64,000 bases of DNA from an uncultured Bacteroidales bacterium (GTDB lineage: Bacteria > Bacteroidota > Bacteroidia > Bacteroidales > Muribaculaceae). Under the pieces are notes generated by a model. That model was not told where the DNA came from, made no database searches, and saw only the letters and a program-made list of their open reading frames with translations. Both the position numbers and the translations under genes were made by a program. How positions within the stretch are numbered: position 1 is the stretch's first letter; each line of letters starts with the position of its first letter. Below, one piece after another: positions 18,493 to 26,965 of this stretch. The stretch lies in the NCBI GenBank assembly GCA_902800715.1, contig CADCFN010000011.1, positions 124,001 to 188,000 of the forward strand. The letters run 5' to 3'.

Positions 18493-19392
18493 ATGTCCAA
18501 GACATTGATTGTCATCACGGGTCCCACGGGAGTGGGCAAGACTGCTGCAGCCATCAAATTGGCGCAGCATCTGCAATGTGACATTATCAACGCCGATTCT
18601 CGACAGATTTACCGTGGCATCCCTATCTGTACCGCCGCTCCCACGCCCGAGGAACTGGCAGCAGTGCGGCACCATTTCTTAGCGTTCAAGGAATTGGAAG
18701 AGAGCTACAGTGCGGCTCAGTTTGAGACCGACGTAATGGCCTTGTTGCCGTCGTTGTGGCAACAGGGCGATTATGCCGTGATGTGTGGAGGCTCGATGCT
18801 GTATGTGGATGCCGTGTGCCGTGGCATCGACTCGTTGCCCGACATCAGCCCCGAGATACGCGCTGCCGTCAAGGAGAAACTGCACAAAGAGGGGCTGGAA
18901 AGTCTTGTTGCAGAATTGGAACTGCTGGACCCGCAATATGCCGCGACAATCGACCGCAAGAACACCAGCCGCGTGTGCCACGGCGTGGAAATCTGCCGTC
19001 AGGCGGGCGTGCCCTACTCCACCCTGCGCACCGGTACCACCAAGCAGCGCGACTTCAACATCATCAAACTGGCGCTCAACATCGAGCGCGACCAGTTGTT
19101 TGGCCGCATCAACCGGCGCGTGGACCGCATGATTGAAGCAGGCTTGGAACAAGAGGCGCGCTCAGTGTATCACCTGCGTCACCTCAACTCGCTGAATACC
19201 GTGGGCATGAAGGAAATGTTCGCCATCTTTGACGGCACGATGGACCGCAACACCGCCATCGAGAGGATGAAGAAAAACACGCGCGTGTATGCCAAAAAAC
19301 AACTCACCTGGTACCGCCGAGACCCGTCCATCACCTGGGTAACCCCCGACGATGCCATCCCTACCGCCCTCAACCTGTTATCAGTCAAGTAA
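18493..19392 (+). CDS. miaA: tRNA dimethylallyltransferase
   Basis: A 299-residue MiaA. P-loop GPTGVGKTAAAIKLA near residue 9, then DIINADSRQIYRG (substrate-binding Asp), and VMCGGSMLYVDAV. It adds a dimethylallyl group to N6 of A37 in tRNAs reading U-starting codons. It is the last gene of the DUF4250-xth-AI-2E-miaA operon. Its 3' end overlaps the convergent cutC gene by 12 bp; I see no terminator between them. Confidence 0.95.
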   Translation: MSKTLIVITGPTGVGKTAAAIKLAQHLQCDIINADSRQIYRGIPICTAAPTPEELAAVRHHFLAFKELEESYSAAQFETDVMALLPSLWQQGDYAVMCGGSMLYVDAVCRGIDSLPDISPEIRAAVKEKLHKEGLESLVAELELLDPQYAATIDRKNTSRVCHGVEICRQAGVPYSTLRTGTTKQRDFNIIKLALNIERDQLFGRINRRVDRMIEAGLEQEARSVYHLRHLNSLNTVGMKEMFAIFDGTMDRNTAIERMKKNTRVYAKKQLTWYRRDPSITWVTPDDAIPTALNLLSVK

Positions 19393-20133
19393 CTGGGCAA
19401 TCGTGGCGGCAACGCGCCGGGCAGTGGTATAGTCAAGGGCGGCCTCGTTGGCGCCCGGACGTCCCATATAGAGGTTGGGGTTAACGTATTGCATAGCGCT
19501 AGCAAAGGACTCACGGCCCGAGAAATGGAACTCGTGCAAGCCCGTCTGCTCATGAATTTCACGGATGTTTTGCTCGGTCACGCCACTGCCAGCCATGAGA
19601 ATGATGCGACCTGCCGCCTGGCGGTTAAGTCGAGCCAACAATTCCACGCCCTGGATGGCCTTAGGCTGCTGGCCCGATGTCAAGATGCGGTTAAAACCCA
19701 GCGAAATGGCATCTTCTAAGGCCTGGACAGGGTCGGCGGCACGGTCAAAGGCGCGATGCAGCGTCACACTCATACCATGGCTGCACTCCATCAGGTAGCG
19801 GTTCTTTTCCATATCGAGGGTGCCATCAGCATTCAAGCAACCGAACACCACACCGTCCACACCCAGGTCACGGCACACGGCAATGTCTGCCGCCATGCGT
19901 TCCACTTCCAGGTCGGAATATAGGAAATCACCGCCACGTGGACGGATAATCACATGCAGGCGTGTCGTGGTCAACACACGGCGAGCCACCTTCATTTCGC
20001 CATAACTGGGCGTCGTGCCGCCCTCGGGGATACCGGCGCAGAGTTCTACGCGGTCGGCTCCCCCTTCTTGTGCCGCCAAGCAGGATTCCACCCCGTTGGC
20101 ACACACTTCTACCATAAATTCCTCACGTTTCAT
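19381..20133 (-). CDS. cutC: copper homeostasis protein CutC
   Basis: A 250-residue TIM-barrel protein. Diagnostic motif GADRVELCAGIPEGGTTPSYG near residue 25, IIRPRGGDFLYSDLEVERMA, DGVVFGCLNADGTLD, TLHRAFDRAADP and ILTSGQQPKA. CutC has been linked to copper handling in E. coli, but its reaction is still uncertain and the copper role is disputed. No copper pump or chaperone is nearby. Convergent with miaA and separated from the downstream phosphodiester glycosidase gene by about 100 bp. Confidence 0.93.
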   Translation of the reverse strand: MKREEFMVEVCANGVESCLAAQEGGADRVELCAGIPEGGTTPSYGEMKVARRVLTTTRLHVIIRPRGGDFLYSDLEVERMAADIAVCRDLGVDGVVFGCLNADGTLDMEKNRYLMECSHGMSVTLHRAFDRAADPVQALEDAISLGFNRILTSGQQPKAIQGVELLARLNRQAAGRIILMAGSGVTEQNIREIHEQTGLHEFHFSGRESFASAMQYVNPNLYMGRPGANEAALDYTTARRVAATIAQLLD

Positions 20134-20233
20134 CTGTTTATAGTCTATTTGCTGTGTTAATGGTATTTATTTAACTTGTATCAGAATCATGGGCACATTC
20201 ACATCATCAGGAAAACAGCCCACAGATTCCACC

Positions 20234-22597
20234 TCAAGCAAGGATGATGCGGATGACGGTATTGATGTCGGCAACGGTGATTTCATTGTCATGATTCACG
20301 TCGGCGGCAGGTAAAAAAACGTCCGTCAAAATAGCCTGAATAATGACATTGACATCGGCGATGGAGATTTCGCCGTCACCGTTCACATCACCCACGAGCA
20401 CTTCATCTGCCGGCATACTGTCATAGACCAGTTCCATACCGGGAACCCCGAGGCTGTATTGCCCGCCTGTCGTTACTGCGTTATAGGTGATATAGTAATA
20501 CACCAGATGCAACGGGAAATTGCCCAAATCGGCAGCATCGCACACATCGCTCACTGGCGCATCGATGGTGATTTCACCCTCTGAGGTTTCGACGGGATAC
20601 TCCACGGTAACACGTTCACCGTAAGCCGTCTCGACAAGCATCTTCACCAGTTTAATCTGCAGGTCACCAGGCACGAGTCGCAAACGCAACGTGTCGGGGA
20701 TGCCCCACATCTGTACCGCCTTGGAAATCTTGATATACGGGTTGCGGGAGCTTGCTCCAGTGAAATCAATCTTCATGCCATGGTCAAGGGCTGTAATGAC
20801 CCTATCCTTGCCACCGCTCTGTGCCACCTGCCACGTTTCAGGGTCAATGGGGGCATTCTCGACAGTGGTCACGCGACCCTTGGGGTTTTCAACGCGCACC
20901 AGCAGCGAGTCGGCAAGCAAAGGATGGCTAGAGCCGACAAAGGTCTGGCCATCGGCAACAGCAGTGACGATGCCTCGAGAATCTACAGCGCAGACCTCCT
21001 CATCGGATGAAGTCCACGCCACTACCGAAGGGTCCACCTTATCCAATCCGTAGCCACTGATGCCGTTGATGTTGATAGCATAAGGATGAAAACTGTCGAT
21101 GACCACACTGTCGCTCACCAGTTGCCACTGCGCTTCCATGATGGTGACAGGCTGCGAAGCGGTAATGCCATTGTAAGTCACATACAGGTTACCCGATGCG
21201 GGCTCAGAAACGGCATGGAATGAGCCTGCCTCGTCGAAGGAGCCCACTTGGGGGTCGCACGAGAAGGTGCAACCCTGCAAATCGCGCGTCTTGAGCACGC
21301 CGTACTGATTGTACCCCCACACATCAAATGCCGTGGTTGCCGAAATCGACAGATTATAGCACCGCGGTTCAAAACTGATGATGCCGATTTCATCATCCTC
21401 AGGAGCCAACGACACAAGCAAGCATCCGTTACCCACCGCGCGAACGGGACCGTCGCTGGGGTGGTTCAGCACCTCGTCGTTGACCACCATGCACGACGAG
21501 CCGCCACCGTCGAGGTTCACGGCAGTGACAGCGCCCAGAGCGTCAAAAATGCCTTTCATCTCAAGCAGGGTGACACCCACCGACGTCAAGTGTCGTCCAT
21601 CGACGACAACGAAGTAGAGGCGTGTGCTGTCGGCATTAAATCCGATGGCGGTGCGGGGATGGCGCTCTGCCCAGTCCTCCATGAACTGGCCATTCTGCAT
21701 GATGATGTGGTTGCTGCCACCGATGAGCTGACGGATGTTCACATCCTGAGGGCCATTGTTGAGCTTGAAGCTGAAACTGATTTCCAGCACATCGCCCACG
21801 TTCATCCAATCGACCTGATTGGCGTAGGTACCCTTGAGCCACAGGATAGCCTTGCCGTCAGGGATGGTTCTTGAACCCTGGGCATCAAAGATGTCCTCAA
21901 TGACACAATGCTCCACGCCATTGGCAAGCCAGCGGAAATCACCCTCGGCAGGACGCAGCAGTACCATTTTACCCGAGGTAGATGCATCGTAGGTCACCGG
22001 GCCGTAGCTGCGGGTGAACAGGAACGACTGGTTGGCGGCGATGTTCTCGTAGGCATAGCGCATGCGGTTCACCAGATTCAACGCAAACGAGTGACTGCCA
22101 GACGTTACCCGTCCCGAGAATGTCAAACGGTCAATATAGGGATGGTTGTTCTCGTCGAGTGCAAGGCATGCACGATTATGGCCACTGAGCACCAACTCAT
22201 CGTTGCGCACCTGACCACTCAAGGGCAGGCCCACCTCGTTGGTGGGCGAGGTCATGAAAAAGTCACCATTGACGGCAGCCACCACTTCGTGACCAGGCCT
22301 TGTGTTGCGTATCGCCATATTGACGGGCGTCTCACACGCAACCGATTTCTCGCCGCCCAGGCAGGTCTCCATCACGATGTATGGATTGGTCAAGTCCATC
22401 TCGGTGACACTCACCTTGAGCGGCAGAGCGGGGATGTCAAACTTAGCGGCGGTCACGCCCGGTCCCACCAGATGGGGGAACACAAGCGTGTCCACGTCGT
22501 AAGCCTTATCTCCAATCACCCACTGGTCACGCGCGCTGGTCGCAACAGTGCCCAGCAATGCGAAGACTAGCGGGAGCAGAATAGCAGTCCGTTTCAT
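20234..22597 (-). CDS. secreted phosphodiester glycosidase (NAGPA-like) with dockerin
   Basis: A 787-residue exported protein: signal peptide 1-22; a NAGPA/phosphodiester glycosidase domain spanning about 100-400 with VVAAVNGDFF, ERHPRTAIGF (311-320) and NLDGGGSSCMVV (361-372); then Ig-like parts (YNGITASQPVTI, VDSRGIVTAVADGQ) and a C-terminal dockerin (GDVNGDGEISIADVNVIIQ, DVNHDNEITVADINTVIR). The family removes N-acetylglucosamine linked by phosphodiester bonds, or cuts related phosphoglycan bonds in bacteria. Its start overlaps the stop of the upstream gene by 4 bp (ATGA), so the two are translationally coupled. The substrate may be a phosphorylated surface glycan, but that is inference. 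Confidence 0.9.
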   Translation of the reverse strand: MKRTAILLPLVFALLGTVATSARDQWVIGDKAYDVDTLVFPHLVGPGVTAAKFDIPALPLKVSVTEMDLTNPYIVMETCLGGEKSVACETPVNMAIRNTRPGHEVVAAVNGDFFMTSPTNEVGLPLSGQVRNDELVLSGHNRACLALDENNHPYIDRLTFSGRVTSGSHSFALNLVNRMRYAYENIAANQSFLFTRSYGPVTYDASTSGKMVLLRPAEGDFRWLANGVEHCVIEDIFDAQGSRTIPDGKAILWLKGTYANQVDWMNVGDVLEISFSFKLNNGPQDVNIRQLIGGSNHIIMQNGQFMEDWAERHPRTAIGFNADSTRLYFVVVDGRHLTSVGVTLLEMKGIFDALGAVTAVNLDGGGSSCMVVNDEVLNHPSDGPVRAVGNGCLLVSLAPEDDEIGIISFEPRCYNLSISATTAFDVWGYNQYGVLKTRDLQGCTFSCDPQVGSFDEAGSFHAVSEPASGNLYVTYNGITASQPVTIMEAQWQLVSDSVVIDSFHPYAININGISGYGLDKVDPSVVAWTSSDEEVCAVDSRGIVTAVADGQTFVGSSHPLLADSLLVRVENPKGRVTTVENAPIDPETWQVAQSGGKDRVITALDHGMKIDFTGASSRNPYIKISKAVQMWGIPDTLRLRLVPGDLQIKLVKMLVETAYGERVTVEYPVETSEGEITIDAPVSDVCDAADLGNFPLHLVYYYITYNAVTTGGQYSLGVPGMELVYDSMPADEVLVGDVNGDGEISIADVNVIIQAILTDVFLPAADVNHDNEITVADINTVIRIILA

Positions 22598-23985
22598 CCC
22601 CTTAATATAATCTCGATGACCGCATTCACGTCGGCGATACTTACCTCACCGTCACCATTCACGTCACCAGCCAGGTTGTTGTTGCCCGTGACAATCAGGT
22701 TAATAACGTAATTGACATCGGCAATGCTCACCTCGCCGTCGCCGTTCACATCACCCTTCAGCCCAGGCTGAGGCTCAGCGCCGGCATCGACATTCCTACC
22801 AATCTTATATACAGCCATACCGTTAAAAGCCTTGAAAGTGAGCAAGGTAACCTCTTCGAAGCCATCCTTGTCAACGCCATACTCAACGGCGAAGCAGTGT
22901 ACACGCAGACCGCTGTCATTGAACTTGCCAAGACTGTCGGCGGGGATTTTCCAGTACTTGGTCATACCGCCAAGCGACTGTCCCTCGCCCAACTCGCAGA
23001 TGTTGGCTTGGCATCCGTGGCCATTGCCGTTCATGTCGGCATTTACATAGACCAGGAAGTGGCGGCCTTCCAATTCAAACTCCATACATCCGTTGGGGGT
23101 TGCCTGGGGCCACAAGGCAGGGTCAGTCTCCTCAAATGTGTCAATCACCGAGCCCGAATAGTCGTAAATCACAGGTGCCGTGTCAAAGCAGTCGATGTAG
23201 AACATCTCGCCGCTATAGCGCGAATCCTCGTCAGGGCCATCAATCATCTTGATGACGGGAGCCAGCGAGAAACCAGTCTTGGTTTCGGGATAGAAATTGA
23301 TGACGTCCATATAGGGGTCACCGTCAAAGCCGCCTTCCCAATCACCACCCTGGTCAGCATGCATGCGATACAACGTGGGGAAACCGGGGTCGGCGGTAGA
23401 GCCCGACACGGTCATGATATTGCACTCGGCTTGCTCACGGGTGAGGTCACCGATGACATCGAGGTAGTCGGTGCGCTGGGGAGCATCGCCCTTGTCCAAC
23501 TCGACAACCAAGGTGAGTTCGCCAGTCTCGGTATCTACCATATAGACAGGCACATACTGCTGCATGTTGCTCGTCATGGGAGCCACCCAGATGTGATGGA
23601 AACTATCCTTGCCGATGCTTGCCACACCCAGGAAACGGCCATAAGGAGCGCCGTCGAGGTACAGGGGCAGGTCCTCGAGCGGACTGCCGTCAACTGCCGA
23701 GAAACGGTGAATCACCGATTGGGATATGGTATCGTTGCCCACGATGGCAGCAAGCTCCTCACTGCGTGACACATAGATGATGCCCTGGTCCATTGTTGCT
23801 GTGCGGGCACGCTGGTTGCAGATGGCATTGCTGGTATAAGCAGTACCACTGTGTACACGGTCAAAAATCCACTTATTCACGATTTTGATGCCGTTCACCT
23901 CGGGATAAGTTTGCCCGTCGGTCACTGCCATAGCAGACAATGCTGCGCACAAGGTAACGGCAAAAAGAAGTAATATTTTTTTCAT
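22594..23985 (-). CDS. secreted dockerin protein of unknown function (paralogue of 24156-25550)
   Basis: A 463-residue protein: signal peptide 1-20, a 380-residue body of beta-strand character with repeated acidic turns, and a C-terminal dockerin (GDVNGDGEVSIADVNYVIN, DVNGDGEVSIADVNAVIE). The body contains HADQGGDWEGGFDGDPYMDV and ICELGEGQSLGGM, both shared with the neighbour at 24156-25550. Spaced sheet-like blocks suggest a beta-propeller, but I recognise no family. It overlaps the phosphodiester glycosidase by 4 bp, so it probably works with that enzyme, perhaps in binding its substrate. Confidence 0.85.
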   Translation of the reverse strand: MKKILLLFAVTLCAALSAMAVTDGQTYPEVNGIKIVNKWIFDRVHSGTAYTSNAICNQRARTATMDQGIIYVSRSEELAAIVGNDTISQSVIHRFSAVDGSPLEDLPLYLDGAPYGRFLGVASIGKDSFHHIWVAPMTSNMQQYVPVYMVDTETGELTLVVELDKGDAPQRTDYLDVIGDLTREQAECNIMTVSGSTADPGFPTLYRMHADQGGDWEGGFDGDPYMDVINFYPETKTGFSLAPVIKMIDGPDEDSRYSGEMFYIDCFDTAPVIYDYSGSVIDTFEETDPALWPQATPNGCMEFELEGRHFLVYVNADMNGNGHGCQANICELGEGQSLGGMTKYWKIPADSLGKFNDSGLRVHCFAVEYGVDKDGFEEVTLLTFKAFNGMAVYKIGRNVDAGAEPQPGLKGDVNGDGEVSIADVNYVINLIVTGNNNLAGDVNGDGEVSIADVNAVIEIILRG

Positions 23986-24072
23986 TGCTTGAAGGTTTTA
24001 TTGATTGTTAAATAATTGGCTGTTGAATCTTGAGTAATCATCGGGATGGGATATCCCGCATGGGAAAGAAAA

Positions 24073-24117
24073 CCGCGGATTGTCGCGGACGTGGTTGACA
24101 CTCCGTACAATCCGCGG
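24073..24117 (-). terminator. terminator between the two related dockerin genes
   Basis: ccgcggattgt (24073-24083) and acaatccgcgg (24107-24117) form an 11-bp perfect stem, extended inward by ctc/gga pairing. On the minus strand the tract TTTTCTTT follows. It lies 39 bp beyond the stop of the 24156-25550 gene and may reduce read-through into the next operon. Confidence 0.7.
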
Positions 24118-24155
24118 AATTTAACTCTGCTGGTGAGGATTCACCTAGCGGTGGC

Positions 24156-25550
24156 TTATTGATTCAAAATCATCGTGATGATGGCATTCACATCGGCGAT
24201 ACCAATCTCACCATCACCGTTCACGTCACCAGCCAGGTTGGTGTCGCCCTTGATAATCATGTTGATCACATAGTTGACATCGGCAATACCGACCTCACCG
24301 TCACCGTTCACGTCACCAGGCACAACAGGCTGCGGTCCGGGTTCGTCACTATAGACGTTAGGACCAATCTTGTAAACAGCCATACCGTTGTAGTTCTTGA
24401 AGAAGAACAGGGTTACCTCCTCATTGCCCTCATCATCGGTACCATAAACCACGTTCATGCTCTGAACGCGCGTACCACCGTCACTCATGGCACCCAGTGC
24501 ATCGGGAACCATCCAGTAACGCTGCATGCCGGCAAGCGTCATACCCTCGCCCAACTCGCAGATGTAAACCTGGCAAGCCTTGTTAATCATGGTAGCCTCG
24601 TCAACGCCAGTGTATTGAGCAGCTACATAGACGATAAAGTTGCGGCCGTCGAGCGTGAATTCGCAAACACCGTTGGCACCGACATCCATGGGCCAGAATG
24701 CAGGGTCAACCTCCTCGAAGTTGTCCACCATCGTTCCCGTCAGGTCATAGAGAATAGGCGAGGTAGTAAAGCCGTCGATATAGAAGAGTTCACCACTGAA
24801 GTCATCTTCGGCATTCAGCACCATCTTGGCAACGGGAGCGTAGCCCCACTGGGTCACCGTTTCGGGGAAGAACTCAAGAATAGCGAGATAGGGATCGCCA
24901 TCAAAGCCTCCCTCAAAATCGCCACCCTGGTCGGCATGCCAGCGGTAGATGTATTCCGAGCTGGCACCAACACTCATGATGTTACACTCGGCCTCCTCAC
25001 GGGTGATATCACCCATAACATCCACATAGTCGAGACGCTGCACGGCGTCAGCCTTATCGAGGTCGGCAATCCATGTAAGTTCGCCGGTATCACCATCCAG
25101 CATATAGATTGTGTGCTGTGTTGACACGATACTGCTGAAGGGGGAGATGTACAGATGGCCAAAATTGTCCACGCCCACAGTATTGGCACTCAGCGTAGCA
25201 CCACCGTAAATTGCACCGTCGAGTGTGAGGGGTAATTCCTTCACCAACTCACCGTTTGCCGCATTCACTTTATAAACAACGCTCTGGGTGAGGGTGTCGG
25301 TACCTTGAATGATGGTATTGGCATTGGAACGGGCAATGTAGATATAGCCGTCGCTCAACACCGCGGTGCGTGCATTGGTGTTGCAGTAAGGCTGGTTGCC
25401 CCACTCATTGGGCGTGTGAACACGGTCTTGAATCCACACGTTCTTGATGCCGATTCCATTCACTCGGTCATACTTCACGCCATCGGTCACAGCCCATAAA
25501 CTGGCAACTGTCGATACCGCTAACAAAGCTGAAAGTAGAAATTTTTTCAT
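24156..25550 (-). CDS. secreted dockerin protein of unknown function (paralogue of 22594-23985)
   Basis: A 464-residue protein: signal peptide 1-20, then a body similar throughout to the downstream neighbour: YDRVNGIGIKNVWIQDRVH, HADQGGDFEGGFDGDPY, ICELGEGMTLAGMQRYW, FFKNYNGMAVYKIGPNV. The dockerin reads GDVNGDGEVGIADVNYVIN and DVNGDGEIGIADVNAIIT. Tandem duplication is the obvious origin. A terminator separates it from its paralogue. The nearest promoter-like sequence is TTACTTTG (minus strand, about 25609-25616), one base short of the consensus. No function can be assigned from sequence. Confidence 0.85.
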   Translation of the reverse strand: MKKFLLSALLAVSTVASLWAVTDGVKYDRVNGIGIKNVWIQDRVHTPNEWGNQPYCNTNARTAVLSDGYIYIARSNANTIIQGTDTLTQSVVYKVNAANGELVKELPLTLDGAIYGGATLSANTVGVDNFGHLYISPFSSIVSTQHTIYMLDGDTGELTWIADLDKADAVQRLDYVDVMGDITREEAECNIMSVGASSEYIYRWHADQGGDFEGGFDGDPYLAILEFFPETVTQWGYAPVAKMVLNAEDDFSGELFYIDGFTTSPILYDLTGTMVDNFEEVDPAFWPMDVGANGVCEFTLDGRNFIVYVAAQYTGVDEATMINKACQVYICELGEGMTLAGMQRYWMVPDALGAMSDGGTRVQSMNVVYGTDDEGNEEVTLFFFKNYNGMAVYKIGPNVYSDEPGPQPVVPGDVNGDGEVGIADVNYVINMIIKGDTNLAGDVNGDGEIGIADVNAIITMILNQ

Positions 25551-25725
25551 AAATAATTGGTTTTTAAGTTGTTATGTTTATTGAATTGGATATGCACATA
25601 TTAAGTTAGCAAAGTAACAAAAAAATTAATTACACACAAAACACATTGAAATATTTATTTTCTAAAAAATCATAAATTTATGTTTACAATTCATAAAATC
25701 GAGATAACAGTTCAGATACATTGAT

Positions 25726-25733
25726 TATCTTTG
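25726..25733 (+). promoter_or_regulatory. -7 box of lysA, which decides the start codon
   Basis: TATCTTTG fits TAnnTTTG, with a start expected near 25740. A TTG at 25731 that would extend the lysA frame overlaps this box, so translation probably starts at ATG 25752. The -33 element is not clear. Confidence 0.55.
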
Positions 25734-25751
25734 TCACGATTTAGAAACAAC

Positions 25752-26942
25752 ATGGAACGAGACCAAAATATCATGCCTAAATTCAATTATCTTCGGCCCG
25801 CCGTTGATGCGGCTAAGCAGATGCGCACGCCGTTCTATTTTTATGACATGGAATTGCTGCGCAAGACGCTCGAAACCATCAAACAGTTGACAGCCGACCG
25901 TCGTTTCAAGGTCCACTACGCCATTAAGGCAAACGGCAATCCACAGATTATCAGCGAAATCGCCAAGTATGGCATTGGTGCCGACCTGGTGAGTGGAGGC
26001 GAAATCAATGCTGCTGCCAAGGCGGGTTTTGCTCCCGCTAACATGAATTTCTCGGGAGTGGGAAAAACCGATTGGGAAATCAGGACGGGACTCGAGTACG
26101 GCATCGGTTGCTTTAATGTAGAATCTGTACCTGAGTTGGAAGTCATCAACGAAATTGCCGGTGAGATGGAGAAGACAGCCCGCATAGCCATCAGAGTCAA
26201 CCCTGATATCGACGCCCACACCCACCATTATGTCACTACTGGCACTGCCGATAACAAATTCGGTATCAACATTGACATACTGGACCAGGTGATTGAACAG
26301 ACGCTAAATCTGCCTCATCTCCACTTGAGTGGGCTGCATTTCCACATCGGTTCCCAAATCACCGACATGCAGCCTTATTCCATGTTATGTGAAACTGTAA
26401 ACCGTCTGATTGACGAGTACGAGCAACGAGGGATACACTTTGAAATCATCAACGTGGGCGGAGGTCTGGGCATCGATTACCATCATCCTGACGAGCATCC
26501 TCTCCCCGAATTAGAAACATATTTTAACATTTTCAAGGAAAATTTGCACCTCAGACCGTACCAGGAACTGCATTTTGAACTGGGCCGTGCCATTGTCGCC
26601 AGCTGTGGCTCGTTGATTTCAAGGGTAGTATACGTCAAGGAAAACCGCAACAAGCAGTTTGTCATCCTTGATGCCGGCATGAACGACCTCATCAGACCAG
26701 CCCTGTACAATGCCTACCATGAAGTCCAGAATATCACTTCACGGGAGCAGAAAACGGAAAAATATGATGTTGTGGGACCCGTGTGCGAGTCCAGCGATGT
26801 GTTCGTCCATGACCATGTCATGCCCTTGACACGACGCGGCGACCTCGTTGCCATCCGTTCGGCAGGAGCCTATTGCGAGTCAATGGCATCGACCTACAAC
26901 ATGCGCCCCATTCCGCCCAGTTTCTACCATTTTGGCATCTAG
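25752..26942 (+). CDS. lysA: diaminopimelate decarboxylase
   Basis: A PLP-dependent group IV decarboxylase of 396 residues from ATG 25752 (ATG 25773 is also possible). Schiff-base lysine K59 in FKVHYAIKANGNPQI; glycine-rich phosphate-binding loop NVGGGLGIDY; GLHFHIGSQI; EPGRAIV-type motif reads ELGRAIVASCGSL; C-terminal CESSDVF holds the active-site Cys of the dimer interface, followed by AGAYCESMASTYN. It makes lysine from meso-diaminopimelate. It stands alone and converges with the CotH gene, whose end is 23 bp away. Confidence 0.95.
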   Translation: MERDQNIMPKFNYLRPAVDAAKQMRTPFYFYDMELLRKTLETIKQLTADRRFKVHYAIKANGNPQIISEIAKYGIGADLVSGGEINAAAKAGFAPANMNFSGVGKTDWEIRTGLEYGIGCFNVESVPELEVINEIAGEMEKTARIAIRVNPDIDAHTHHYVTTGTADNKFGINIDILDQVIEQTLNLPHLHLSGLHFHIGSQITDMQPYSMLCETVNRLIDEYEQRGIHFEIINVGGGLGIDYHHPDEHPLPELETYFNIFKENLHLRPYQELHFELGRAIVASCGSLISRVVYVKENRNKQFVILDAGMNDLIRPALYNAYHEVQNITSREQKTEKYDVVGPVCESSDVFVHDHVMPLTRRGDLVAIRSAGAYCESMASTYNMRPIPPSFYHFGI

Positions 26943-26965
26943 CCATATATGGCAACAACGCTGGT

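Noticed and set aside
26943-26965. Short palindrome ccatatatgg between lysA and CotH genes as terminator
   Set aside because: Too short and without a T-run.
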